64,000 nucleotides of DNA from Climacium dendroides (taxonomy: Eukaryota; Streptophyta; Bryopsida; Hypnales; Climaciaceae). The number at the start of each line of letters is the position of its first letter. The first letter of the stretch is position 1. Both the position numbers and the translations under genes were made by a program. This document shows positions 45,853 to 57,500 of the stretch, one piece after another. The notes under the pieces were generated by a model. That model worked only from the letters and a program-made list of their open reading frames with translations. It was not told the origin of the DNA and ran no database searches. The DNA lies in the NCBI GenBank assembly GCA_950106755.1, contig OX467089.1:5334501-5398500 (forward strand), in the 5' to 3' direction.

Positions 45853-46590
45853 CTAACGTGGAGGGCCTTGTGCAAGAGATTGCTCAAGCAATGCCATTGC
45901 ATTTGTCATAGATTGAAGAGCCCCAACTAAAGCTATAGTGGTTTCTCTATTGGCCTCTATTTTCTCTGCTCTCTCTCCAAGTTCACAAGCTCTCTAAACC
46001 TTGCATCCTCCCTATCCTCAGTCATCGCTTGAGTTCTATCAAGGACTTCTAACTTCTCTCTGTTGGACACAAGTGCATCCCGCAAAGCTTCTAAAGAACG
46101 GGGCAATGTTCTCCTTTATTTGCAATATTTCATTGAGACTTTGTTTCGGTTGCATCATCTTCACTCTCATCTCCTTCTTGTAACCCTAAACACATGACAC
46201 ATCATAATGTCATTACGAAATAGTGAGGGAAAAGAGCCTTCATTAATTACAATCCAAATATTAACTAGATACATCTACTAAATTCATCTAGTATTCCTGA
46301 ATAACTCATTAAAATTAAATGAAGCCTCATATAAATTTTGAAAATTGGACACCGCGCAATAAAAAGATTAGAAGAAGTAATATAATTTACATACCTCCAG
46401 GTGGATTATTTATCGTTGTTGTGTCCATTACATGCTCCAGTTGAATGTCACAAGAAGCTTCAAGCATCCAAGAAGCAATATGATCATAGACTTCTTTCTT
46501 CATTATTGTTTTCAACTTAAACATTTTCTTGGCTTCACCTTTAGGATAAGACCCAAAAGATGGCCTCCCACTAGGGTCTCCAAAACACAT
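45853..46590 (-). pseudogene. Broken coding remnant with a coiled-coil C-terminus
   Basis: On the minus strand a 67-codon frame (46590-46387) reads MCFGDPSGRPSFGSY and KMFKLKTIMKKEVYDHIASW. Downstream, after an intron-like or frameshifted gap, 46010-45853 reads ELGERAEKIEANRETTIALV then GALQSMTNAMALLEQSLAQG before a TAG stop. A neighbouring frame gives EDARFRELVNLE, so at least one frameshift separates the pieces. The ERAEKIEANRE segment would form an amphipathic helix. Such tails occur in plant transposon accessory (Myb/SANT-like) proteins and in host DNA-binding proteins; neither assignment is proven. Confidence 0.45.
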
Positions 46591-46599
46591 GATTATTGT

Positions 46600-48283
46600 G
46601 TAAATTGATTCTTTGTGGCATTATATTTGTTTTAGGATAATGAAAATCCTAAAAGCTAATTTTATTTTAACTAATGTCACTTGTCCCTTTGCTGCACACT
46701 ATAACAAGGAAACATTAATTCTTAATTTATTGCAAAAATAAAAATTGATTTTGGCTCAATGAAGGAGTTGGAGGATTTATTATTGTGATGTGAGAGGTTG
46801 CGTTCTTTGACTTTTTCTCCATTTTTTAATTCTTTATCCCCGTATTTAATCCATGACAAAACCCTTTTATGACATAACAAAAGCAAATTAAAATTAAAAT
46901 TAAAATGATTAATATTATTATTTCAATTTTGAAACTCATTAATTTGCATCATCAAGTGAGAGCAACTATATCAATTCTCAACTGCATCAATTCAGCTAAA
47001 ACCTGATCAATTTGCATCATTGAGTGAGAGCACATTTTACAATGAGTAAAAGCAATTTACCTATTATTCAAACAATGGAAAAGCCGGGGCCAAGAACTAC
47101 AGTAGTCGTTGCGAAGTGTTTGTCTGCTAGTTCGGAATAGGAAGTTTGGCCATCCTCAGGCACCCTCTAGGCCTGCATTTCTGAAATGCAAAGGCCAGAG
47201 GCCGAACGGGTAGCCGAAGGTCCGATTCTACTTGTTGGAGTGTGAACTGCCAATGGAGCCTACCGGAGGTCTAGAAATCGGACGTCGAGGCTATCAATGG
47301 AGCATGGCTCTAACATGTTGGAAGGACAACATAAACTACATAATTTTAGAATCCATCATTTTCTTTCTAATGGTGGAGACAAATGATGACACTTGTATAT
47401 CACCATATTGGTTCACTTTTTAGATTATGAAAAATATAAACAATTTGCATGGATTTACAAGTTTTGAAGTATTAGTACTTTGGATTAAACCACAACTACT
47501 AATTGGGGCCGGTTCCATTACATAGGGCTAGAAATGTTGGGAGCTTCGGGCAAAATGCTAAAAGATGTGAATAGGAGAAAATGAGGGAAAAAGTCTAGGA
47601 AAAAATTAGGGATTTAAAACTAAAAAAAATTAAGCAAGATTTGGCAAAGTAACCAAATTAGACAAATGAAAGAATGTTGACAAAATGAAAATCAACATGC
47701 TACTTAGTAGGAAACCTAAAGGATAGCGAACACAAAAAAAATGAAAAAAAAAATGAAAAAAATACCACAATTAGGAAATGGGATTAGAATTAAATTGCAA
47801 ATTGCAAATATAAATATAAAAAATAAAAAATGAATTAAAAAAAAGACTAGAAGTAAAAAATGGAACAAAAAATAAATTGAAAAGCACAAAAATAATAAAT
47901 AAGGAAAAAAGTTAATAAAACTAAAGATATTTTTAGAATACTTGAATAATGAAGGAAATATTAAAATAGTGATAGAAGCACTAAAATGGATATTTTTCAA
48001 TAATTTAGAGGGTTTGTAGTAATATAGGGAGGTTTGCACTACATTAGTGCATTTACATTAATTTAGCATGATTTGCACTAATTTGGCATATTTGACATTA
48101 ATTTAGAAGGTCAATAGTAGTTAAGATAGGATGAAAGTAGTTAGAGAAAATTAGTACGTTAGGAAATTTCATACATGCAAAATTAAGATTTAGAGCTCTC
48201 TTTCTCTTATTTTAGATGTGTTTTTAGAGAGCATGTGTTTGTGGAGAATTGTGAATTTTTTTACATGCATTTTAACCTATAAA
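46600..48283. other. AT-rich spacer
   Basis: No gene is recognised. A short G+C-richer patch at 47080-47330 encodes nothing recognisable. Frames in the A-rich stretch 47716-48039 are low-complexity phenylalanine/isoleucine products. Confidence 0.35.
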
Positions 48284-48630
48284 TGATGCTGCAACTATTT
48301 TTGGGTCCATAAATGACAAATGGTCTATAAATGACAAAGAATCTTTGTATGTACAACAAAAGTGCAACTATTCATCTTTAGAATTTTGTATGAAAAGGGG
48401 AGGTCTTGTATAGTAGTTTGACTTCCAATGAGTGCTTTAGAATTTTTTTTAATTCAACTATTCACACAATGCCCAAATGGATGATTTCCACAGCCAAGGG
48501 CCTGTTGGGCTTGTGACCATGAAAATCATCCTTTTTCATGCAAAATTCTGAAGATGAATAGTTGCACTTCTGTCCTACATTCAAGGATTCTCTGTCATTC
48601 ATCAACTATAAAACGACCACAACAATGTTT
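48284..48630. mobile_element. Repeat D in foldback form
   Basis: The left arm has GAATCTTTGTATGTACAACA, AAAGTGCAACTATTCATC and AGAATTTTG(T)ATGAAAA. The right arm mirrors it: TTTTTCATGCAAAATTCTG, GATGAATAGTTGCACTT, CCTACATTCAAGGATTCT. The middle contains GAGGTCTTGTATAGTAGTTT as in the tandem copies at 37896. It may be the structure from which the single-sided copies derive. Confidence 0.78.
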
Positions 48631-48792
48631 ATGGGTTAAGCATGAAAGAGAGATTGTACAAAGAAACCATGTAGAACAATTTTTCGAGTAGATTTTCATT
48701 AGTTTTAGAAGAAAAATGGATGGAAAAGGGAGTTTTTTTTTTTCAAGTTGGGATTGTGGGCAGAAATTATGGAAGAAGTAGGGGGAATTGTC

Positions 48793-49026
48793 GGCCAGGG
48801 AGGACTGACCCCTCTATTGCCCCAACAGAGGATAAAATGTAAAAACTGCCCCCTATTTTGTGCCGTTAAAATTCTAGATTTAGTCACTCCCCCTAGCTAA
48901 TTTGGGGTCTCTGATTCCAAATATGATTTCAGAATTTAAAAAAAAAATTGTGTAAAAAATATGAAGTTCCAGCGTTTTCTGCGAGGGTAAGAAAAAGGGC
49001 AATAGAGGGGTCAGTCCTCCCTGGCC
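48793..49026. mobile_element. Mutator-type MITE, 234 bp, perfect 30-bp TIRs, 9-bp TSD
   Basis: The terminal inverted repeats 48793-48822 and 48997-49026 are identical over 30 bases (starting GGCCAGGGAGGACTGACC). The element is flanked on both sides by GGAATTGTC (48784-48792 and 49027-49035), a perfect 9-base target duplication. Long matched ends plus 9-base duplications are characteristic of Mutator-like elements. Nothing is encoded inside. Perfect ends and duplication indicate a recent insertion compared with the other elements here. Confidence 0.95.
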
Positions 49027-49189
49027 GGAATTGTCAGGGTTTTAGACTGAAAGTTGTGTTAGATGGGGCTGATTTGGGAGATTGGTAGACACAATTGGTA
49101 GAGAAACATGAATGGTGGAGAAAATTTCAGGGTTGCTTGTGCTGAATTGATTGATTGTCATTCAAAGGGGTAGATTGTGAGATGGAATT

Positions 49190-49870
49190 AGGGCTGGAAG
49201 AAACAAGCATGGTAAGGAGATTAGGGTTTTGAACTTGGGAGCGCTTCCGGACGAACAGCTAGGGGAGCTAAATAAGGATTATGAGTCACCAAAATCCCCC
49301 AACCAGCAACGACAATGGAGAAGACCAAGCAGGAAAAGGACGAAGGAGGCTGAGATTCAAGGTCCCAAGGCTGAAATTCAATTGCAAGGCAGCGCTGCAA
49401 GGATCGGAGCGAGAGATCCCAAAGAATCGACGGCGTGAAGGAATTCGAGCAGGAGGACGAAATCAATCCAAGGAGAGGCAGAAGATTGAAGACGAGCAGG
49501 AGAGCTAAAGGCATTTGACTTGGAGCGTGAAGATCACCAGGCAATTCGACCCAGGACCTGAAATTCGGCAGCAAGGCAACGAGCAATTCGAATTGAAGAT
49601 CCAGAGCACGAGGGCAAACATGGCGAGGATCACGAGACCAGGAGATCGACACCACGGCCCAAGGCGGGGAACGAATGCCGAATCCAAGCCTGAAGTGGGT
49701 ACAGCGAGGGAATCCCACGGCAGCAGGAGCAACGAGAGGATCGAGGATGATGGAAGAACGACGAGGGCGCACGAGCTGGACGGCAGTCAGAAGGCCGCGT
49801 CGCCGAATGCAAGGGCCGGTCTGTTTTCCTGAAGTTTTGTTGTTTGGGTCTGTTTCTTGCTGAGGCTTTG
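49190..49870. other. G+C-rich, purine-rich island without a recognised gene
   Basis: Composition changes abruptly from the AT-rich spacer. The plus strand is rich in A and G, so long frames stay open on both strands (183 codons on the minus strand at 49772-49221; 105 on the plus strand at 49515-49832). None has a known motif, biased codon use that can be judged, or splice context. It may be a captured gene fragment, part of a retroelement, or a non-coding transcript. Confidence 0.35.
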
Positions 49871-49896
49871 ATCGTCAGTCTTGAGGGCGAACAATT

Positions 49897-50650
49897 CCTA
49901 AGAGCATCACCACTCATTCACAAGAAGGCTTCCTGGTTTGGGCGTGGCCAGTGAGAAAAAAGTGGTCTACCAAGGATCCGGTCAAGGACAAAAAGAGCCC
50001 AATCACGGCATAATTCTCTCTCCAAACACTAAAAGAGTGTCTTGTCATACTTACTGACTCATGCTTTATATGCTTTATCATGTCGATTTGTTGATTTGTA
50101 GGTCATTTCTTACACTTTTCTTAATCAATTGGTATGTTGGTTGGTTCTTGATTTTAACAAGTCATTAATGCATGAGATTGTCTTGTTTTGACGTGTTCTT
50201 GAGGTTAGGAATGAGTAGAGGATGGAAACAACCCAAGAACTACCTGAAACAAGCCACTTTCCTTGTTTTAGAGAAATGAGTGGCCGAAACAAGGCTAAAA
50301 ATGAGGTGGCTTGTTTCAAGTAGTTCTTGGATTGCTTCCATCCCCCATTCATTCCTAACCTCAAGAACACATCAAAACAAGACAATCTCATGCATCAATT
50401 GTTAAAATCAAGAACCAACCAACATGTCAATTGTTAAAAAAAATGTAAGAAATGACCTACAAACCAACAATTCAACAAGATAAAGCATGAGTCAACAAGT
50501 ATAGTGGGGATGCTATCTCAGTGTTAGGAGAGAGAATTGTGTTGTGACTAGATTCTTTTTGTTCATGGCTAAGTCCGTAGTGGACCACTTTTTTCTCGCC
50601 GGCCATGCCCAAGCCTTGAATTCTTGTAAATGAGTGGTGATGTTCTAAGG
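49897..50650. repeat. 754-bp near-perfect inverted repeat (long hairpin)
   Basis: The left arm, 49897 to about 50260, is mirrored by the right arm, about 50300-50650. Matching words in order include CATCACCACTCATT, AAAAAAGTGGTC, AATTCTCTCTCC, TGACTCATGCTTTAT, GTAGGTCATTTCTTACA, TGTTGGTTGGTTCTTGATTT, TGCATGAGATTGTCTTGTTT, GTGTTCTTGAGGTTAGGAATG and GAAACAAGCCAC. The loop is only about 40 bases. Transcription through it would give a long double-stranded RNA. The arms carry small differences and gaps, so it is not a sequencing fold artefact. Frames in it are by-products. Confidence 0.93.
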
Positions 50651-51555
50651 GATTGAAAAAAAAAACTAAAGGAAATAAGAAAAATTATACTATAGTAGTA
50701 GTCATAATAAATGACCCTAAACTATGAAAAGTCTTATTTAGAAAAGGGACACATTCATTTAGGACTCTTCTTGTACTATCTATCTTTGATATGACTTAAA
50801 AAATAGATCAAGTGATTTGATCACTAAAAGAAAGCCTTAAAAAAAAATGGTTTGTAAAGTGTTTGGATTCCAATCTTGCATGAAGTGGCATTTTTTGTGA
50901 ATGGAGGGAAAAAATGCATGTCAATGAATTTAGTTGAATATGTGTATCTATGGATGCCTAGTGTGTGGTTCAATTTTAACTTGCATTGAAGAATTTGTGA
51001 AAGAAATTGTAAATATAGGTATGGTGAATTAGTATGTGGGTTCAATCCTTTCCTAAATTATTTGGTGATAACAATTTGATACAACATTTACAAGAGATTT
51101 TTAGAACTAAAGTTCAAGAGAATAAAAAGTTAATATATCATTAACAACATAGTAGGCAAAAATTTAGCCTTCATGTTATATGATATGTCTATAAATATTA
51201 TACATAGACATTATTTTGAAAAGGTGAAAGCTGTATATTTTAATAAAATTCTTAAGCAATTTAGTGCATTAAATTTATTTGTAAATTAAATTCCCATAAT
51301 TTAAAGAAATAAAGAGTTCTACATGGTTCAATTCGCTTACTAAAACAATTTTATGGTTAGAATTTGTGAGTTTGAATCCTATCTTAGAGCCATGAGGAAT
51401 TAAAGTTTGTCTTTTGTATTGTACATAATTGAACTTAAAAAATTTTAAGAAAAAAATAATAGAGTTTTCTTTATATTAATTTTTCAAAATCTCAATTAAA
51501 TCTTTAAAAATAAAAATTTATTAAAATTCAAAATTCTAACCAAAAAAAATTTCAA
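50651..51555. other. AT-rich spacer
   Basis: No gene or repeat is supported. Confidence 0.35.
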
Positions 51556-51900
51556 TTAACCCCTAAAGGACCAAGAAGCTCTAGTTTGGGCTTTTTGAGA
51601 ATTCGAGCAGGATCCATTGACTTCATGAGTTTTAATTTTAGTTACATGAATTTCTTAGAATGGATGCTACCAATCGTAATATATGTTTGAAGTTTTGTTT
51701 CATGTCATTCTAATAAATATTATAGAAGTTAGAAGTTTTTATATATTTAAAAAATATAATTAGTTTTGGGGGATTATATAGATTTATAACTATTTAAAAA
51801 CATTTGAACCATTCAATTTCAAATAATGAGATAAAAGTTATGAGGAGTTTTATTTTGCAAATAATGAAGGTAGAAAAATCATCTGAAGCCATTTTTTGCT
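51556..51900. mobile_element. TTAA-family subtype C, second left end
   Basis: TTAA (51556-51559) is followed by CCCCTAAAGGACCAAGAAGC, then GAGAATTCGAGCAGGATC and TTGACTTCATGAGTTTTAAT, in the order seen at 35328. GAGATAAAAGTTATGAGGAG at about 51828 is a family interior word. The right end was not found. Confidence 0.6.
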
Positions 51901-52404
51901 CTCAATTTTGAAATTTTGAAATTTTGAAATTTTACTTTAAAGATATTAATTTTTTAATAGAACATTCTCACCATTGGGATTAACAATTTTCAATTTCTTG
52001 TAAAAGTTATAAGTAAATTAGTTTTTTTTTTCCAATACTACCTTGCACTTTACATATTTTTTAAAGATGAGTATGAAAGTTTTTTTGGTTAAAATTTTTT
52101 ATATACATTTTCAAACAATTTTTTAATATATTGATTAAATGCACAAGTTATAGGACATACCTATTTTTTTTCTTCTAAAAATGTTGAAAGACAAAACTTC
52201 AGCTTTTGCAAGGGCTAGAATAGCCTATATTTTTTAGTTTTGGCATATTAAAATTCCAATTGGTGGAGATATTCATTCTAAAATTTTGACATAGTGTACT
52301 TGAATAGGTTAATCAAAGGATCCTATGGTTGGATTTGTTAAAAAAAACAAATATTAATGAAGATTTCAACTTTGCTTTTAGGACAAGTACTACTTAAGAA
52401 GTAC

Positions 52405-52960
52405 TAATGCGCCCTATGCCATTGCTACAACCAAAATATAAATATAAATAATTTTCAAAATTTTAATTCTTAATTTTAAAAAGATTCAATATCTTTTATA
52501 CACAAAAGAATGCAACAACTTTTTTTGCACTGTAGAGAGCAATAAAAATTTGATACAAATAAAAAACTTTATGTACTAAGTATTAAACACTACTTACAAA
52601 AAAATTCCACAACAAAGGCCCCATGCTATTCCAAACTTAATAGCAAAACTTTATAACTGCAAGGGCTTTCATTTGTGTTGTTGGACATGTTTCCACACAT
52701 TTCGTGCATTTTGATGTGAATATTGTTTTCTCCAAAATAAAAGATAATTTAGTTCAATTTTTTATACTTCATAAAACCTTTGAAATTCATTAACTTTCAC
52801 ACTATAGGTCCAAACACGACGAAACAAAGTCCATGTACCCCTCCTTGCGAAGAGCTTTCCAATGGTACCCAAAATGTAGCGGGTGGACACATGGTTTTTT
52901 AGATCTCAACGTATAAAATAAAATAAAGGAAACAAGCAACCTAACTTAAGGTATAGATTT
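52405..52960. repeat. Dispersed repeat F, long copy
   Basis: Words shared in order with intron 8 of the RNA polymerase gene (57865-58075): GCCCTATGCCATTGCTACAA, TTCATAAAACC(T)TTGAAATTCA, TTAACTTTCACACTATAGGT, CCAAACACGACGAAACAAAG, GAGCTTTCCAATGG and AGATCTCAACGT. The intron copy lacks the middle. It is non-coding. Confidence 0.72.
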
Positions 52961-53094
52961 GAATTGGAATTTTAATAAGAAGTATTTGAAATGGAATTTT
53001 AAGTCAAACTTTTGATGGTTCCATCACTGGAATGTCAAAAATTTAATTGCTTGTGATGTTATTGCACACATTTGACTTTTGATAGTTCCATTAA

Positions 53095-53400
53095 CTAAGG
53101 TAGAAACACCCAAAAGCGTCTTTATTTCCATTCATGTATGCTAAACTTCCACTAAATGTGTCTCTAGACTTCCATTAATATGTCCTTCAAATGCGTCAGT
53201 ACGTTGTCTCCATACTTAACTTTGATTCACTACTTGCTAATTTTTGGAGATTTTAGTTTAAAATCCATCTAGGGAGTTGCTGCTTCGAAAATTAATAGAA
53301 ATCACATGCCATATCTGAAAAACCTAATTTTTTTAATATTCATGATTTTCATTTGCTACCACTACAAAGATATTAGTTTTAGAAAAAGGTGCCCCCAACT
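53095..53400. repeat. Dispersed repeat E, copy 2
   Basis: This corresponds to 6155-6465 and has the same closing block ATATTCATGATTTTCATTTGC followed by AGAAAAAGGTGCC. Confidence 0.6.
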
Positions 53401-53749
53401 AAAACAACCCATTGTGGTCAAATGACCCATTGTAGTCACCTAGGAAATGACCCATTGTGGGTTTTTTTCAGTATGTGAGAAGTGGGATACAATGCATGTC
53501 TTACATGATAGTAATGGAGTGAATAGTGACCTCATTAGGAACTTCTAACTTTTCAGTGTGAAATTCATTGTCAAATTGACTTTTTAGGCCTTCAATGATA
53601 AAAGAATATTGTGACTACATTAGGTAGTAAGATGAGCATTATGGATTCAAATTTTGTTGGTTGTGGGATAGTCTATAGACTCTTTTGGGCTGAACACTTC
53701 AAAAATTCCTAGCAAATTCATACTTTGTCGAAAAAATATAATTTCAATT

Positions 53750-54579
53750 GCACTTACAGTTTTTCAACACTTGTACTAATGTGGGAAAAAAAATTGAAAA
53801 ATTTCAGCAACAAGATGATGTCAAACTCCTCATTCTGACCACAATGCGCTGGTTTAGCTTGTGCAGAATTGCTTATAAGGACGGTTTTGGGTCTTTCCGC
53901 CGACTCGGGAGGCAATCGGCAGGAGAGTTGCGAGAAAGCGAGCCCCACTGCAGGCGCCACTTAACGTCTCGCGTTCTTTGCGAGCATGGATGTCAGGTTC
54001 GGGAGAACGCCGTCGTGGCCGTGGCTGATGGCGTGCTGCTGACATCCGTTTTCGCCCCGAAGGACAGGAACGCGCCATTTCCACGGGCTGGGAGCTTGTT
54101 TCTGCATACCACTGGAGATGCTCTTACAGTTGCTACTTTCCTAAACCCTGCATTTCGTTGTTTTTTCGTCCTACTGCGAGGGTTGACGATTTTAGCACTC
54201 GTGTAGACGCGACGGATTTGCAGGAAATGTTGAAGACAATGCCAGCTGAGATTCTGTGGTCGAAGGGAGGGTTCTCATCTGCATGCATGTAAACTCTTTA
54301 TTCGATTCTGTGTCTTTCCTTTTTCACGAGTCCTCAAAATCTTGTGAGTCGTCACCTATGAAAGCTGGCGTGAGACCAAATTCATTCTAGAGGGTAACAT
54401 CAGCCTTTGGGTTATCGTGCTTCTATTGCATTCCATTGGAGGAGTTTTGGGTTGGCTAGTTGTGAGTGCTCTCGGGTTTGAGGAATTTGAAGATTACAGG
54501 CTGAGTGATTTTCTATTTGGGTTGTAGTAACTCAGAGCATGTCAAGCAAGTTATTCTGATCTGCTACCCGTTCGCCGGC
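53750..54579 (+). promoter_or_regulatory. Upstream region and probable 5' leader of the RNA polymerase gene
   Basis: The G+C content rises sharply from about 53840. A 152-codon plus-strand frame (53748-54206) has no recognised domain, and the same DNA is open on the minus strand. The stretch between 54210 and 54580 has plant-like leader composition. It is therefore read as promoter and untranslated leader, possibly with an intron, and not as a separate gene. Confidence 0.4.
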
Positions 54580-57500
54580 ATGTGGAGGTCGGCTGCACAG
54601 CAGCTAGCAAAACAAAAGCTTGCCGCTGTGGGTAGAGAAAGGGGTTCCTCGAATTTTCTCTTGCTTTGGCAGATTGTGACCTACCGGAGCACTGCGGCGC
54701 ACGCCGCAGCTAGTGCACTTTCGTCAGATGGCATTTCAAAAGTTGATCACGGGTCAGAATTCCAGCCTGGGGTGCAATTTCCGATGTCTCCCTCGCCGTC
54801 GTTATCACCGTTGGATTCTGCACTTGTTGAACTTGTTGACCTTCTCCCCCAATGCTGGCGCTGCAACTCGTCTACAATTTTGAACCGAGATTATAGTAAG
54901 CCTCAGACACCCTTGCAAGTATCGGATTGCGCAAAGGCGCTAGGAGCACTTGAACTTACTAATAGAATTACTTGTAAAGTTGAGGATGAAGATGATGTGG
55001 GGAATTCACCTCATGATTCACATAGGGATTCAGTACATGTCGCGGAAGCGTTTTTAGAAACCAAGACGAAGAAAAAAACATTGCGGGAGCTGTACAAACG
55101 GCAGGTGGAGATTGAGACTGAGGCTTGGCAAAAGGCGGCCACCGAGTACAAGGATTTGATGACTGAAATGTGTCGGAGAAGTCTTGCGCCAAATTTGCCA
55201 TTTGCTCAGTCACTTCTTTTGAGTTGGTTTGAACCCCTCAGGTTTGTGAGTTTTAATTTTTTTAAACTTTAACTAGCAAGTGTGAAGTATTCATCTAGTC
55301 GATATAAGTTTGCAATGAATATTGTAGCAATCTGCGTCCCCCCCTCCCCGCTCAGGTTCTCCGAAGTCCATATTCTGGATGATGAACAGAGTGCTGGAGG
55401 GCAACGTTTATCCAGATAGTCTCTCAAGTAACGCCTGAAACTTTAAAAACAAGTTTCTAGTGAAATTGATGGAATTGGCGAAAATAACATTTGTTATACA
55501 GAGATGGAATGAAAAATTTGTAGAATTTTAAGAAAGGATTAGGACGTTTAAGGGTTTAGGGTTTAAGGGTTTAGGGTCTACTTGTTGGGTGGCAGAGATG
55601 GAATACGCGAAGAGCAGAGAGATTATTCTAACCGTGATCATCGAGAACAAAGATCCGTGTATGGTCCATATATCTGTCAATTACCTGCTGACATGCTAGC
55701 GGTGATTACAATGCATAAGCTAATGGGGCTGCTTATGAGTGATCAAGAACATGGGTGTGTTAAAGTCATTCATGCTGCAGTTGTGATCGGTGAAGCTATT
55801 GAGCAGGAGGTAACGCTCAGCAACACATCTGCTGGGTTTTTAGTCATTTGTGCTAATTTTGTGATTGTTTTTGAAATATACTTGTCCGGCGGAAAATGAG
55901 TATGAACTGGTACTCATCCTGAATATTAATCTACCGTGATGTTGCTAACTTCATGTCTTGGAACAGTAGTCTCCGTGTTCAATATTTGAAATCAAGTGGA
56001 ACGGACCCTGCAGGTGCGAATTTTCCACCTAATGAACTCGAAGAAGAAATTGAAGGATGCTGAAGTGAATATTGATGTACTTGGAGATGAATCTAACGAG
56101 GAGAAACTTGAAGCAACTAGGCAGGCTAACTTGAAGTCAAAGAAGGTGGTCAGGGATAAAGTGAAAAGACTAGTGAAACAGAATAAGCTGCGGAGGGTTG
56201 ATAGTATTCTAAAACATGCTAGCACTGATGAGCCCTGGAGCCCTGTCATTCATGTTAAGGTATGAGGTCAATTTTGTTTGCATTTTGCATGGTTGTTTTA
56301 TGTGATAGGCTGTGACGATTGACTTGCAGCTTTAATTCTTGTATCCATTGCATAGTATCATTAGTTTTGATGATACTGACGATTCCCGATTCTGGTTGGT
56401 ATTTATTTCCTCTGATGCTGTGCAGCTGGGAAGCCGTTTGCTAGAGATAATGCTCGAAACATCCTTCGTGCGAACTCCTGCAACTGAGGAAGGTGATGAC
56501 TTTGGTGAACTGCGACCAGCATTTCAGCACAAGTTCAAAAATCACGTTCTACGGCAAAAGTGAGATACAAATTTTTGACATTCAAGCTATTATATATGTA
56601 TTGACTGTATCTTGGACGGTCACATTCATGTGCAGATTTGTCTCTAATTGCCTCTTGAGGTTGCATTTGTTCTCTCAAAACGCATCGGACCTCAGTAATA
56701 TTGTAAGCATTAATCTAAGCGAGGGAATACATATATGTCTTTGCAGTGTTAATCGCATCTATGGCGTCATTGAGTGCGATCCTTTGGTACTTGCTGAGAT
56801 TGACCAATCGGTAAGGGAACCCCAATATCAAAGTTCTAAGTTACAGCAAGTAAGATCAAGTAAAATCAAGTGTTCGCCCATTCTTCGTTGATAATTTTGG
56901 TTCTGTTCATTACGTACAGCATTGAATCTTTTGTGCGCTTCTTGCCCATATTCAAGTTTTGGATGCTTAGGTTTTTACAAGACTTTTGCCTTTGAAGAGT
57001 ATTTGACCTAATTTTTTTCTTGCCATAATGATTGCTTCTGTACAGGTTAGGCATATGGTTATGCCATACATGCCGATGTTGGTGAAACCTCTTCCATGGA
57101 AGGGGTGGGTTTAATGTTTGCATATGCGGTTATTGTGCACTGCAGCATGTTTATTTATTATTAGGATTTCATTGAACCGACGTATTCTGAAATGACCCTT
57201 TGTTGAGGTTCACTTACATCGTTATTATGATGTATTCAGTGAGTTTGCGTGTCCATTTCTGTTTTGACAGGTTCTATGAAGGTGGGTATTTGTATCTGAA
57301 ATCGTCCATCATGCGAACACAGGGTGCGAAAGAACAACGGGTGGCTGTTATCGACACTCCCCGCAAAAATATAAAAGAAGTTGTTGAGGTTGATACATTT
57401 TACTACTCTGCAGTTTGTGCCAAACCTGTTGGCAGTAGAACATGATAAACCAAACCAGTTGTTGTCTTTTTTCTTTGAGATTTTGACATAATGGCTGGGC

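Noticed and set aside
53748..54206. 152-codon frame upstream of RpoT
   Set aside because: Also open on the opposite strand because of G+C content; no similarity; better read as promoter or leader.
55544..55580. Chromosome end or telomere
   Set aside because: Only about five imperfect units inside an intron, with genes on both sides.
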